DNA of 64,000 bases from DATFVA01 sp963832355 (GCA_963832355.1 CAWHTX010000015.1:1-64000), one strand, 5' to 3'. Positions 48,303-57,957 are shown, numbered from the stretch's first letter. Program-made: numbers and translations. Notes: a model not told the origin generated them from the sequence alone.

Positions 48303-49292
48303 CTATTTTACCTTTTCGGCACTGATTTGTGATCTTTTACTATCGATTGAGTTGAAAACAGCTTCCGCATGTGAACGGGAATTCTCAATAAAGAAACGGC
48401 TGGTGTCCATTCCGCCGCAAACAACACCTGCAAGATAAATCCTTTCCCTGTTAGTTTCATAGGTTTCTTCATTGTAAACGGGACAGTGTTCAGTTGATAT
48501 TTCAATTCCGGCTTTTCTAAGGAAATCAAAATCGGGATGGTAGCCTGTCATTGCGAAAACAAAATCATTTTTAATTGTCAGGACGCCTTCGGGAGTTTCA
48601 ATGTCGGCCTCATTTTCTCTTATTGCTGTTACCTTCGAATTAAAATATGCTTTAATAGAACCTTCGTTTATTCTGTTCTCAATATCCGGTCTTACCCAGT
48701 ATTTTACTCCCTCTTTTAACGAGTCCTCCCTGATAACCATTGTTACATCTGATCTCCGGCGGTAGGTTTCCAGGGCAACGTCCACAGCCGAATTTCCTCC
48801 TCCTATTACGATAAGCTTAAGATAGGCATAAGGATGAGCCTCATCAAAATAATGCTTAACCTTGGGAAGGTTCTCACCAGGGATATTAAGCAGATTGGCT
48901 TTATCGTAAAATCCAGTGGCTATAATGACGTTCTCTGCGGTATACTCTCCCTTATCTGTAATAACCCGGTATAAACCGCCTGACTCATTTAACTCGGTCA
49001 CTTTCTCGTATGTTCTTACATTTAATCGCCAGCTGCTTACCACTCTTCTGAAATATTCAAGAGCTTCACGCCTTGTGGGTTTATCGCCATGAGAAACAAA
49101 AGGAACTTCGCCGATTTCCAGTCTTTCTGAAGTCGAGAAGAAAACCATATTTGTGGGATAGTGGAAAAGAGAGTTAACAAGGCAGCCTTTTTCAATGATC
49201 AGATGACTGTTATTTCTTTTAACTGCTTCGATACCGCAGGTGATGCCTATTGGCCCTGCTCCTATAATAATTACATCAAAATCAGGGTTCAT
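48303..49292 (-). CDS. ypdA: YpdA-family FAD-dependent oxidoreductase (putative bacillithiol disulfide reductase)
   Basis: 329 residues. FAD motif IIIGAGPIGITCG at the start, NAD(P)H motif LIVIGGGNSAVDVALE near the middle, and IYLAGVVCGGMDTSRFFIEN at the end. YPTNMVFFSTSERLEIG and the TGYHPDFDFLRKAGI segment are typical of YpdA. Unlike thioredoxin reductase there is no CxxC redox pair. YpdA reduces bacillithiol disulfide with NADPH in Firmicutes; the bshA gene at 11.2 kb shows that the bacillithiol route is likely present. It is the upstream partner of the aldolase gene. Confidence 0.9.
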   Translation of the reverse strand: MNPDFDVIIIGAGPIGITCGIEAVKRNNSHLIIEKGCLVNSLFHYPTNMVFFSTSERLEIGEVPFVSHGDKPTRREALEYFRRVVSSWRLNVRTYEKVTELNESGGLYRVITDKGEYTAENVIIATGFYDKANLLNIPGENLPKVKHYFDEAHPYAYLKLIVIGGGNSAVDVALETYRRRSDVTMVIREDSLKEGVKYWVRPDIENRINEGSIKAYFNSKVTAIRENEADIETPEGVLTIKNDFVFAMTGYHPDFDFLRKAGIEISTEHCPVYNEETYETNRERIYLAGVVCGGMDTSRFFIENSRSHAEAVFNSIDSKRSQISAEKVK

Positions 49293-49472
49293 ATCTATCT
49301 AATTTTATTAACGAATCCTTTAAATTTAAGCAAATAAGGCTAAATATTTATTGATCCAGGTATAATAAATACATAACTCACCTATTATCTTTCATCCCAT
49401 TAATTTTCCTTCCATCGGTTAATTTATTTAATTTACACTGTTAATTTTTTAATATTATTCAGGGAGCTTTTA

Positions 49473-51350
49473 ATGTTACGACTTAAATCTTACCTTATTG
49501 TAATTCTCGCAGTGATGTTTGTGGTTACTTCTTTCCCTCAGACCAAAGAAAGGAAAGAAATTCCGGAAAAATATAAATGGAACTTATCCGACCTCTATGC
49601 TTCAGTCGCCGACTGGAAGAGCGCTAAAACAGAAATAAGCAGCAATATAGATAAAATTGAATCCTACAAGGGAAAACTGGATCAGAATGCAGAAACTCTC
49701 CTCAATGCAACGGATCTTTTCTTCAATACGCTGAAGGAGTACTTCCGCTTTTCTACCTACTCAGGACTCCTTGCTGATGAAGATCTCTCCATTTCCTCAA
49801 ACCAGGCTTTGAGACAGGAAGCATCTACTCTCGGAACTAAATTCTCCGAATCTACGGCCTGGATGAGACCTGAGATTCTCGCTATTGCTCCTGCTAAAGT
49901 GAAGGACTTTTTCGCCAAAGAACCGAAGCTCGATCAATACAAAATGTATATCGAAGATATCCAGAGAATGAGAGCACATACGCTTTCGGCCGACCAGGAA
50001 AAGATACTGGCATCATTCGGACTGATCACTGAAACACCTTCTGATGTGTATAATATTTTCAATAATGCGGAGATGCCTTACGCAAAAGTTACCCTATCAA
50101 CAGGTGAGGAGGTTACTCTTACTAACTCCGCTTATACAAAATACAGATCAACTGGTGTAAGAGATGACAGGGCAAAAATTTTTGATGCCTTCTTCAGCAA
50201 ATACGGACAGTTCGAAAATACAATCGGGGCAAATTATGCAGGGAAAGTTAAAACTGACTGGGTATATGCAAAAGACAGAAACTATGAGTCGTCTCTTGCT
50301 GCTTCTGTTGACGGACCAAATATTCCTGTTACTGTATACACTAACCTCATCAAGCAGATACACAACAGTCTCCCTACTCTTCAGCGTTTCCTTGAACTGA
50401 AAAAGAAAATGCTTGGAGTAGATACTCTTCATTATTACGATCTTTATACCCCCCTTGTTAAAAAAGTTGATATGAACTTTACGGTAGAGCAGGGTGAAGA
50501 TATAATTAAGAAGGCTCTTGCCCCTATGGGTGATCATTATATTGCTACTCTTGATAAAGCATTCGGAAACGGGTGGATTGACTTTCTGCCTAATGTAGGA
50601 AAAAGAAGCGGTGCATATTCTACAGGAGGTGCATACGACGTTCATCCATACATTCTTCTGAACTGGAATGATGACTATGAGTCGGTTTCCACTCTTGCAC
50701 ACGAGCTTGGTCATACAATGCACAGCTATTTTTCGAGTAAGAACCAGCCTTTTGCTACTGCAGATTATCCGACATTTGTTGCAGAGATAGCTTCTACTTT
50801 TAATGAGAATCTGCTCAATCATTATATGGTTGATCATGCTAAAAATGATGATGAGAAATTATATCTGCTTGGCAGTTATCTCGATCTTCTCAGACTTACA
50901 ATATTCCGCCAGACTCTGTTTGCTGAATTTGAACTGAAAGTTCATGAAATGGCAGAAAACCAGCAGCCGATTACCGGTGAGGATCTGAGCAAAATGTATT
51001 ATGACCTGGTTAAAGAATATTATGGAAACGATAAAGGAATATGTATCGTTGATCCTTATGTTGCGCATGAATGGGAGTATATACCTCACTTCGTTAACTA
51101 TACTTATTATGTTTACCAGTATTCCACATCACTTATTTATTCCACGGCTATCGCAGAAAAGGTTTTAACAGAAGGAAAACCTGCAGTAGATAAATATTAC
51201 AACATTCTGAAAGGCGGCAGTTCGGAATATCCTATTGAACTGATCAAGAAGGCCGGAATTGATCCGCTTTCTGCTGAACCTTTCGAACTTACTATGAATA
51301 AAATGAATAGGGTTATGGATCAGATGGAAGAAATTCTTTCCAAGAAATAA
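49473..51350 (+). CDS. pepF: Oligoendopeptidase F, M3 family
   Basis: 625 residues. A hydrophobic N-terminus (LIVILAVMFVVTSFP) resembles a signal peptide, so the enzyme is probably periplasmic rather than cytoplasmic as in most PepF. KYKWNLSDLYAS opens the PepF N-domain. The zinc site is His410-Glu411-x2-His414 in LAHELGHTMHSYF, with the third ligand in VAEIASTFNENLL. It cleaves medium-length oligopeptides. cagggagc is its ribosome site, and a strong terminator follows. It is a single-gene unit. Confidence 0.93.
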   Translation: MLRLKSYLIVILAVMFVVTSFPQTKERKEIPEKYKWNLSDLYASVADWKSAKTEISSNIDKIESYKGKLDQNAETLLNATDLFFNTLKEYFRFSTYSGLLADEDLSISSNQALRQEASTLGTKFSESTAWMRPEILAIAPAKVKDFFAKEPKLDQYKMYIEDIQRMRAHTLSADQEKILASFGLITETPSDVYNIFNNAEMPYAKVTLSTGEEVTLTNSAYTKYRSTGVRDDRAKIFDAFFSKYGQFENTIGANYAGKVKTDWVYAKDRNYESSLAASVDGPNIPVTVYTNLIKQIHNSLPTLQRFLELKKKMLGVDTLHYYDLYTPLVKKVDMNFTVEQGEDIIKKALAPMGDHYIATLDKAFGNGWIDFLPNVGKRSGAYSTGGAYDVHPYILLNWNDDYESVSTLAHELGHTMHSYFSSKNQPFATADYPTFVAEIASTFNENLLNHYMVDHAKNDDEKLYLLGSYLDLLRLTIFRQTLFAEFELKVHEMAENQQPITGEDLSKMYYDLVKEYYGNDKGICIVDPYVAHEWEYIPHFVNYTYYVYQYSTSLIYSTAIAEKVLTEGKPAVDKYYNILKGGSSEYPIELIKKAGIDPLSAEPFELTMNKMNRVMDQMEEILSKK

Positions 51351-51379
51351 TGTGATCTGATTCTTTATCAATATAATTG

Positions 51380-51413
51380 AATCCCGGCCCTTTCTCTGGG
51401 AGCGGCCGGGATT
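51380..51413 (+). terminator. Rho-independent terminator of pepF
   Basis: A 10-bp GC-rich stem, aatcccggcc with ggccgggatt, a 14-base loop, and then a T-rich tail (tttattt). Confidence 0.9.
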
Positions 51414-51745
51414 TTTATTTCAGGGGTGACTTCCGGCAAGCAGCTTTAGTATCCCGTAATCAGAGCACAGGTTAATTAAAAGGTAAGCCATATCTTAGAT
51501 CTGAAATTAATATGATTGATATTATAAATTCTAATGAATTCCTACCCCTAAATAACAGAGAAAGAGGATCTTACGGTAAAAATAAGTGCCTGTGAACTCT
51601 TTCTCTGTTATCTCTCCTCAGAAAATCCATTCCCCATTATTTTATGATAGCAGGTGTGCTTCACCGCTTCGCTAAACTTAATATACTGCTCATTAAATGC
51701 TGACATCAGTGGAGATTGTTTGCCTGGTTTCCGACCCGGTTCTTT
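51414..51745. other. Non-coding gap between pepF and the GT39 gene, with a long perfect inverted repeat
   Basis: 332 bases without a convincing gene. The one clear structure is a 15-bp perfect inverted repeat at 51552-51611. The rest shows no repeat, promoter or RNA I can name. Confidence 0.6.
51552..51611. repeat. 15-bp perfect inverted repeat with 30-base spacer
   Basis: ataacagagaaagag (51552-51566) is matched exactly by ctctttctctgttat (51597-51611). As RNA it would form a stem-loop with a 30-base loop. It has no T-run on either side, so it is a poor terminator. It may be a small structured RNA, a protein-binding site or the ends of a tiny relic element. Confidence 0.75.
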
Positions 51746-53302
51746 TCAGATAAAGAATCTTGATTTCTGCCAGACCTCTTTCAGGGAACGGTAAATATTC
51801 CTGCATATGTATATCGGAAGATTATTTTCGTAGGGCATACTGTACCTGGTTTTGTGTACTGCGGCGAGTGTTACATCCCTGCAGGCTGATTTATGATCTT
51901 CTAAGTTTCCCCCAATGATTATCACGGTCTTTATTTTGTTTGTATCGGGATCAGCCCAGTACCAGTAGGAGTTGTGGGGGCAGATGACGGAAGTCAGCTT
52001 ATACCTGGAAGAATAATATTCAAGGGCTCCTGCTTCGCCATAATTATGAGCAAATATAACGGTACCGGCTTTCTCCGAATCAGGAAGCGATTCGTATACC
52101 TTTGAAACATCTGATGCGAGTTCCTCCCACCCGAACATATCAGCATAAAACTGGGGGAGTTCAGCAAGCTCTTTATTCTCGGAGTTCTGAGGGGACATAC
52201 CCAGAAACTTCGAGTATGATATAAAAGTTTTTACAGGGAGAACAGGCAGAGCCAAAGGCATAGCAATTAATCCTGTAACAACAATAAGACCTGCAAGACC
52301 ATATTTTAACCATTCATAACTCTTACCCGATAATACTCTCTCAAAGAAAACACCGCCCCCTGCATAAACGAGAGGGTATGCGGCGGCGAGGTATTCCGCT
52401 TTGCTGTGCCAGTTGATAACAAGCAGCAGAAAGGTGGTGAGAAATAAAATTCCCAGTATCCTGTATTGTTTTACCTTTCGGCCGACTAAAAGAAAAATCA
52501 ATCCGGGAAGCCATACAAGTATTGTCAAAGGTCCTGCCAGGAGCAGCTGACCGCTCATAAAATCAAGAGGGGTAAGGGTTGAGTACTTGAGCCGGGAAGC
52601 GTTTCTCATAAATTCCAGATGGGCAAAGTCATGAGTTACATTCCATATTATGAATGGAGAAAATATCAACAGGGCGATCGCAGCTGCTATATAAGGCCGG
52701 GGCGTCTTCAATTGTGCTCTCAACGGGGTAAATATTATACCTGCAATCAAACCGGCCCCGAACCAGGCCATACTGATTTTATTCAGCATCCCGAGTCCTA
52801 TTACCACTCCCAGCATAATCCACAATAAAGTCTTTTCCTCCTGTATTATCCTTACGACAAAGTATGCTGAAAGAACCCAGAAGAAATGATCGAAAGAGTT
52901 CATCGAATAGATAGTGTTCATTGCAAGGAATATAGGTGAGAAGGCAAGCGTAATACAGGCAATTATCACAGCAGTTATACCGCCGCCTATTCTTATCGTT
53001 AATAAGCCGGTAAAATAAACTGTAAGGGCCGCTGTTATGGCAGGAAGCAGCCTGATGGCGAAAAGAGAATCTCCGAACAGCAGCCGGCTGAATGCCAGTA
53101 AATAGATTGATAGCGGAGGCTGATCAACGTAACCTGCAGCCAGGTGATTCGTGCATGCGATGTAATAAAATTCATCTCTGAATATCCCATAGCTGGCAAA
53201 CAGATTTGTGTATAAATGAAGGATAAGTGTAAATAATGAGATTACCAGCAGTGCGATCTGTGTGTTCCGGGAAATTGTAAAATGACTTAACTCATTTTTC
53301 AT
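51746..53302 (-). CDS. GT39/ArnT-like membrane glycosyltransferase (GT-C fold)
   Basis: 518 residues with about 10-12 transmembrane helices. The first extracytoplasmic loop carries the catalytic Asp-Glu pair in GIFRDEFYYIACTNHL and the DQPPLSIYLLAF motif of the PMT/ArnT superfamily. The C-terminal soluble part (about 370-518) has AGTVIFAHNYGEAGALEYY. These enzymes move a sugar from a polyprenyl-phosphate carrier to a protein, lipid A or another glycan. The acceptor is unknown. It stands alone, leftward. Confidence 0.85.
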   Translation of the reverse strand: MKNELSHFTISRNTQIALLVISLFTLILHLYTNLFASYGIFRDEFYYIACTNHLAAGYVDQPPLSIYLLAFSRLLFGDSLFAIRLLPAITAALTVYFTGLLTIRIGGGITAVIIACITLAFSPIFLAMNTIYSMNSFDHFFWVLSAYFVVRIIQEEKTLLWIMLGVVIGLGMLNKISMAWFGAGLIAGIIFTPLRAQLKTPRPYIAAAIALLIFSPFIIWNVTHDFAHLEFMRNASRLKYSTLTPLDFMSGQLLLAGPLTILVWLPGLIFLLVGRKVKQYRILGILFLTTFLLLVINWHSKAEYLAAAYPLVYAGGGVFFERVLSGKSYEWLKYGLAGLIVVTGLIAMPLALPVLPVKTFISYSKFLGMSPQNSENKELAELPQFYADMFGWEELASDVSKVYESLPDSEKAGTVIFAHNYGEAGALEYYSSRYKLTSVICPHNSYWYWADPDTNKIKTVIIIGGNLEDHKSACRDVTLAAVHKTRYSMPYENNLPIYICRNIYRSLKEVWQKSRFFI

Positions 53303-53371
53303 AACTATAATCCAGAGATAGTTAAGCTGAGGATATACCAGCTCGGATAAACAACCTGAGCAAAATTAATA

Positions 53372-54475
53372 TTATTTCCGGTTAATTTTTATATTCCTTT
53401 GGCCGAGATATTTAAGCACTTCATCAAAACAATTACCCTCACTCCCTATGTATTCCGGGGGTGAAATGCCTTTCCGTTTGTATTCCCCTTTTAATACCAG
53501 GTTAACTGCTGCCGAGCAGGTATAGCCTGTGGTCCTTGCCATGGATGAAGTGTCAGTCGCTTTATCATATTTATCAAACAGGGAATAATTAATTTCTTTA
53601 CTATCACCTTTAATAACTACTTTAAGATATGTGAACTCCTCTTCCCCTTTTCCAAGTTTCCATAAAGGAAAGAGCAGCCTGGATGACAAATCCAGCGGTC
53701 TTATCATCTTCCCATCAATCTCAATTTCCTCTTTGCTGAAGAATCCCGTTTCTCTTAAAACTCTCATTAGTTCAATATGACCCGGATAACGAAGAGTTTT
53801 CTCTTTCATATCAGGAATTTCTATTGTGGCAAGCAAAGATCTTAAGCCATCAGTATTAAATGCTTCAAGAGTGCCTGCATCCGTCTCAATCTGTTCCGGA
53901 TCGGATAGCGCCGGTCTGGTAATGACCTTCCCGTTCTCCTTTATCCTGGCGGGACGGGTATATTCTTCTATCACATCAGGGGGTGAAAACGGAGCTTTGT
54001 ATTCATATGGCCATTTACGCTCAACCGGGAGTCCCCCCACGTAACATTCAAAAGAATCAATCTTCATCTGCGAATTGTAATATCCGAGTATGATATTGCT
54101 TAATCCGGGTGCTACCCCGCAATCGACAACAGCAGTTACTCCCTTATTTTTTGCTAGTTCATCAAGTTCAAATGGGTCTTCGTCGAAGAATGATATATCA
54201 ACAATATCTTTACCTTCTTCAATGATTGTTTTTAATGTTTGGAATCCCATAAATCCGGGTACAGCACCAACAACAATATCCGCATCGGTCACAGCATCAT
54301 GCAGCTGTTTTTTATCGGACAGATCCGTGTGCCTGGTTATAATGTTTTTTCCCGATGATACTCTTTTAAGTGTATCTTTATTGATATCGCATAATGTTAC
54401 CTCGTGGTCATTTGAAAGGTCAATAGCTATTGCACTCCCGACCATCCCTGCCCCAAGAACGGAAATTTTCTTCAT
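53372..54475 (-). CDS. Saccharopine dehydrogenase-like NAD(P)-dependent oxidoreductase
   Basis: About 367 residues. ISVLGAGMVGSAIAIDL is the Rossmann motif, and VVGAVPGFMGFQTLKTIIEEG and VDISFFDEDPFELDELAKN follow the saccharopine-dehydrogenase fold, with VDCGVAPGLSNIILGYY. Close relatives act as lysine 6-dehydrogenase or in lysine degradation, but members of the group vary, so the substrate is open. I prefer ATG 54475 because gagg lies seven bases before it; the ATG at 54481 is only one base away from the same site. No lysine-pathway gene is adjacent. Confidence 0.82.
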   Translation of the reverse strand: MKKISVLGAGMVGSAIAIDLSNDHEVTLCDINKDTLKRVSSGKNIITRHTDLSDKKQLHDAVTDADIVVGAVPGFMGFQTLKTIIEEGKDIVDISFFDEDPFELDELAKNKGVTAVVDCGVAPGLSNIILGYYNSQMKIDSFECYVGGLPVERKWPYEYKAPFSPPDVIEEYTRPARIKENGKVITRPALSDPEQIETDAGTLEAFNTDGLRSLLATIEIPDMKEKTLRYPGHIELMRVLRETGFFSKEEIEIDGKMIRPLDLSSRLLFPLWKLGKGEEEFTYLKVVIKGDSKEINYSLFDKYDKATDTSSMARTTGYTCSAAVNLVLKGEYKRKGISPPEYIGSEGNCFDEVLKYLGQRNIKINRK

Positions 54476-54582
54476 CTGCATACCTCAGTAAAATGAATTA
54501 GAATAATGCACCGGCCAAAGTATAGTATGGCTTTATTTTCATGCAAAGTTAAGGATAAACAGAATTTATTACTCCACGATAC

Positions 54583-55458
54583 TTACTTACTTTTATTTTC
54601 TTCCTTTTTCTCCCTGAAGGTGCCGTATTTTTTTGCATATATCTTAGTGAATTCCGCTCCGAAAATGAAAATAAGCGAGGAGTAGAAAATCCATAAATAA
54701 AGAATTGTAAACAGACCAATTGATCCAAAAGCCGTTTCCAGATTTGAATTGTTAACATTGACGGCAATAAGGATCTGAACGATTAAAAAGAGGAATGCTG
54801 TCACAAGTGCACCTATCCATACATCCGACCAGTTGATGTCTACTTCAGGAAGTATTTTGTAGATCATAGCAAATAGTACCGTGAGAAGGAGGAAAGAAAT
54901 TGTGTAATCTGCAATATTAATAATCAGAGGCGGTATGGAGATAATTTCATTCAAACGCGACTTTACATTCTGCATTATCGGATTTTTCAGCACCAGCGCC
55001 AGAAACAGCAGTCCGACGATGGAAAGCATCATAAATGAAAAACCGTATTTCTTTATTTTCCCCATCAATCCTTTCTGCTTTTCGACTTCAATATCCCATA
55101 TCGTATTCAATGCATTCCTGATCTGGTAGAAAATCATAGTGGATCCGAAAAAGAGCAGCGGAATGCTGGTTAGTATTGTCATAAAACTGGCGGATGAGCT
55201 TGAAGCTTTCTGTACGATCTGCTGTATAATCAGTGCGGGTTTTTCACCGACTGTGTTCTGCAGCTGTGATACAATATGCTGAATCGTATTTGCTTTCCCC
55301 ATAAATGATCCTATCAGCAGCACTAACAGGGTTAAAATTGGCCCGAGCGAGAGAATTATATAAAATGAAATTCCTGCACTTACAAACAGTGGTTTATGAC
55401 TTCCCCATTCCTTACCTGTTTGCTTTGTCAGCTGCCAGATTATTTTAGGATGCTTCAT
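54583..55458 (-). CDS. YihY/BrkB-family inner-membrane protein
   Basis: 291 residues with six transmembrane helices. The family start is HKPLFVSAGISFYIILSLGPILTLL, and the conserved middle is FFGSTMIFYQIRNALNTIWD. FGSIGLFTILYLWIFYSSLIFIFGAEFTKIYA closes the domain, followed by a charged tail (REKKEENKSK). It was once annotated as ribonuclease BN or virulence factor BrkB; the actual function is unknown. It lies about 100 bases upstream of the saccharopine-dehydrogenase-like gene on the same strand. Confidence 0.9.
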   Translation of the reverse strand: MKHPKIIWQLTKQTGKEWGSHKPLFVSAGISFYIILSLGPILTLLVLLIGSFMGKANTIQHIVSQLQNTVGEKPALIIQQIVQKASSSSASFMTILTSIPLLFFGSTMIFYQIRNALNTIWDIEVEKQKGLMGKIKKYGFSFMMLSIVGLLFLALVLKNPIMQNVKSRLNEIISIPPLIINIADYTISFLLLTVLFAMIYKILPEVDINWSDVWIGALVTAFLFLIVQILIAVNVNNSNLETAFGSIGLFTILYLWIFYSSLIFIFGAEFTKIYAKKYGTFREKKEENKSK

Positions 55459-55708
55459 TAATTGTTATTTTTGTGCTGTAACTGTAAGAATATAGTACAT
55501 TTACAGCCGTTTGTAATTAACCCAAGCCACATTCCGGATAGAGTGACTTAATGGTTTTACATTAGAAAGGCCCTGTCCCTGAGAGTGTGCGTAAACTGTC
55601 ATTTTCGTTATAGTCGGTTTGGTTTGTCCTGATTTATCGGGGTCACTTTGTTGTTGATGCGGGACATGGATCACGAACCCGGCAGCAGGAAGGAAATTAT
55701 CTTTAAGA

Positions 55709-56350
55709 ATGAATAAAATAAAACATATCTGTTTCGATCTTGACGGCACATTGATAGATTCCTATCAGACGATCTTCAAAACTACCGTAAAAACTCTTCA
55801 GCACCTGAAGATTGATGAACCCTTAATGGAAATAGAATTTCATAAGAGGATAGGTCATCATTTCCTTCACATCTTTAAAGATCTGAATATTCCGGTGACA
55901 GATATTGAGGAATTTATTGATATCTACAAAGGATACTATTTCGATTTTATTGATGACTCAGTTATTTATCCCGGTGTAACAGACGTGCTGAAGGAACTGC
56001 ATAAAAGGAAGATCAAAGTATCGCTTCTTACTACAAAGGGACAGGATCAGGCTGATAAGATAATCGATCATTTCGGATTGCGGAAATACTTTTCTCTTGT
56101 TACAGGAAGAAGAAAGGATCTGCCCATAAAACCTTCTCCCGAACCATTACACTTAATATGCAATGAGCTAAGGATTGAAGAAAGCAATACAATTATGGTC
56201 GGTGATGCCGAGCTGGATATAAACTGCGGGAAGAATGCGGGTACATACAGCTGTGCAGTGACATACGGATATAGATCAAAACAGGAACTTAAATCAGCCG
56301 CCCCGGATTTTATGATCGACGATATCAGGGAACTGATGAAAATAATTTAA
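55709..56350 (+). CDS. HAD-superfamily phosphatase (phosphoglycolate phosphatase-like)
   Basis: 213 residues. Motif I is CFDLDGTLIDS (nucleophile Asp10, acid Asp12). A helical C1 cap follows (about 20-85). Motif II is VSLLTTKG, motif III is the Lys in LPIKPSPEP, and motif IV is TIMVGDAELDINCGKNAG. This is the Gph/PpaX pattern, so it hydrolyses small phosphate esters such as phosphoglycolate or pyrophosphate. It has no close partner gene. Confidence 0.88.
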   Translation: MNKIKHICFDLDGTLIDSYQTIFKTTVKTLQHLKIDEPLMEIEFHKRIGHHFLHIFKDLNIPVTDIEEFIDIYKGYYFDFIDDSVIYPGVTDVLKELHKRKIKVSLLTTKGQDQADKIIDHFGLRKYFSLVTGRRKDLPIKPSPEPLHLICNELRIEESNTIMVGDAELDINCGKNAGTYSCAVTYGYRSKQELKSAAPDFMIDDIRELMKII

Positions 56351-56419
56351 TAATGCCCGGCACAGGGATGTGGAATATCAGTGGGCGTCACGAAGATATA
56401 AATTTCGGGAAAACAGAAG

Positions 56420-56510
56420 CGGGCTGTGGGGCGAAGTGAAGCCGGACGCAGATAATAAATCCCCGCGATAAATGGCGGGGTAATTTCGCCCACGGGAAGC
56501 AAACAGCCCG
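56420..56510. repeat. Structured non-coding element with three nested stems
   Basis: Three stems lie one inside another: cgggctgt (56420-56427) with acagcccg (56503-56510), gggcgaa (56429-56435) with ttcgccc (56485-56491), and ccccgc (56461-56466) with gcgggg (56475-56480). The whole is 91 bases between the HAD gene and the converging thioesterase gene. It could be a miniature mobile or REP-like element, or act as a bidirectional terminator. Confidence 0.7.
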
Positions 56511-56526
56511 GACAGGATGGGGCTCT

Positions 56527-57048
56527 TCATTTTCTTTTGTATGCAGGATCTGCGTGGCTATAACAATTTTGAATCTCTTCTACTCTACCATATTTCTCAG
56601 GCATCTGGACCGCAACAACTCTTCCCTTTGCCGTAACATTTCCGTTTGCTGTCAGAGTAATTTCAGAAATTACTTTCCTCCCCTTAATTTCTGCAACCCT
56701 GCCTCTTATCTCAAGCTCTGGTCCCAGCGGGGTTGGTGCAAGGTAATCAACCTGAAGCGAGGCTGTTACAAACCTGAAAGGCGGCTCGGTTCCCGGTTCC
56801 CTGCCCTCGGTTCTGTAGGCGGCAAGGGCGGCCGTTCCTGTTCCGTGGCAGTCGATCAGTGAGGCAATGAGACCTCCATAAACATAACCGGGAATTGCAA
56901 TATGATAAGGCTGGGGAGTAAAACGGGAAAGTGTTTCATCTCCGTCCCATACGGTCTTTAACTGGTGTCCGTGCTCGTTTAATCTTCCGCAGCCATAACA
57001 ATAGCTTAACTGATCAGGATAAAAATCCTGTACGGCTTTATTCTCCAC
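56527..57048 (-). CDS. PaaI-like hotdog-fold thioesterase
   Basis: 173 residues with no signal peptide. The hotdog core is seen in YGGLIASLIDCHGTGTAALAAY (the long central helix), FVTASLQVDYLAPTPLGPELEI and RKVISEITLTANGNVTAKGRVVAV. The family hydrolyses acyl-CoA or acyl-ACP thioesters. The N-terminal CYGCG (Cys17, Cys20) is common in this subgroup and may bind a metal. The substrate is unknown. It lies 34 bases before the metal-exporter gene's stop... on the other side, the two share the leftward direction but not an obvious function. Confidence 0.85.
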   Translation of the reverse strand: MENKAVQDFYPDQLSYCYGCGRLNEHGHQLKTVWDGDETLSRFTPQPYHIAIPGYVYGGLIASLIDCHGTGTAALAAYRTEGREPGTEPPFRFVTASLQVDYLAPTPLGPELEIRGRVAEIKGRKVISEITLTANGNVTAKGRVVAVQMPEKYGRVEEIQNCYSHADPAYKRK

Positions 57049-57082
57049 TACCTTCCCTTCGTTTTGTTGAACTTAAATAATT

Positions 57083-57925
57083 CTATAATCCCAGGGCAAA
57101 CAGGATTAAACCAAGCGTAATTCCGAAAACGAAATTGAATGCTTTTATCTTTACTGAATCCTTAACCGAGTAAGACAGCAATGGAAGCATTCCGTGTCCG
57201 TCCTGTACCATCGAACTTGTCAGCAGAACAGAAAAAGGAATTACACCATTGGCAAAAAGCGTAACAAATATGAGATGGGGACCTGATTCAGGTATCAGTC
57301 CTATCAAAGCCCCGAGCAAAAGCAATAACAGCTTGTACCCTGTGCTGATCTCTTCAATATGCAGGTAATGAAATCCTACCTGAACAACCAGCAGTGCCCC
57401 GAATGTCCACAGCGCGATCCGCCATATATGCTTTTTAATAATATGATGGTAAACATGTTCCGTAAGAAAATGTTTAAGGGTCCGCTCCGTATCGTGAACG
57501 ACAAGCTCAGGACAATCAGTACATGTTACCAAATTGAATTTCTTTGCAATGAAATCAGTCGCAATTCCGCCAATAATTCCTAATACAAAAAGAATCGCGA
57601 ATAATAAGAGTGCGGTTTCAGGAAACATAGCCAGCATTACAAATGCTTCATCCCCTGAAGAGGCGATCATCGAACCGGCAAGTGCGCCGAAGCTTATCAG
57701 TCCATGCATGTATAATGTAACATCGGTGAACCCCCCGAGGCATCCGGGGATCGTACCGATGAACGATGCAATCACATACTGACGTGATTTGTGTTTACCC
57801 TGAAGCAGTCCCGCAATCTTACCTCTCGACCAGATATTAACAGCATCAACAATGATCATCATTGCCGTAATAAACAGGGTTATCTGAAGTGTCTCTGCAA
57901 AAACATCAATTAAAATTGAATACAT
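57083..57925 (-). CDS. Putative heavy-metal exporter / manganese transporter (ArsP_2, PF11449-like)
   Basis: 280 residues with about eight to ten membrane helices. The family text GTIPGCLGGFTDVTLYMHGLI, IASSGDEAFVMLAMFPE and GLIPESGPHLIFVTLFANG is clear, with VQDGHGMLPLLSYS near the end. A central loop has CTDCPELVVHD and several histidines (EHVYHHIIKKH) that could bind metal. The ion is unproven; these are annotated as manganese or arsenic transporters. I find no manganese riboswitch in the short leader, only two hairpins. Confidence 0.8.
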   Translation of the reverse strand: MYSILIDVFAETLQITLFITAMMIIVDAVNIWSRGKIAGLLQGKHKSRQYVIASFIGTIPGCLGGFTDVTLYMHGLISFGALAGSMIASSGDEAFVMLAMFPETALLLFAILFVLGIIGGIATDFIAKKFNLVTCTDCPELVVHDTERTLKHFLTEHVYHHIIKKHIWRIALWTFGALLVVQVGFHYLHIEEISTGYKLLLLLLGALIGLIPESGPHLIFVTLFANGVIPFSVLLTSSMVQDGHGMLPLLSYSVKDSVKIKAFNFVFGITLGLILFALGL

Positions 57926-57957
57926 ATATGCTGCTCTGTTTTCCTGTTGCCCGGTAT

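Noticed and set aside
50148..50837. Minus-strand frame of 229 residues inside pepF
   Set aside because: It lies fully opposite a well-supported peptidase and has no recognisable domain.
55501..55749. Minus-strand frame of 82 residues before the HAD gene
   Set aside because: It overlaps the start of the phosphatase gene, has no ribosome site that I can see and resembles no family.
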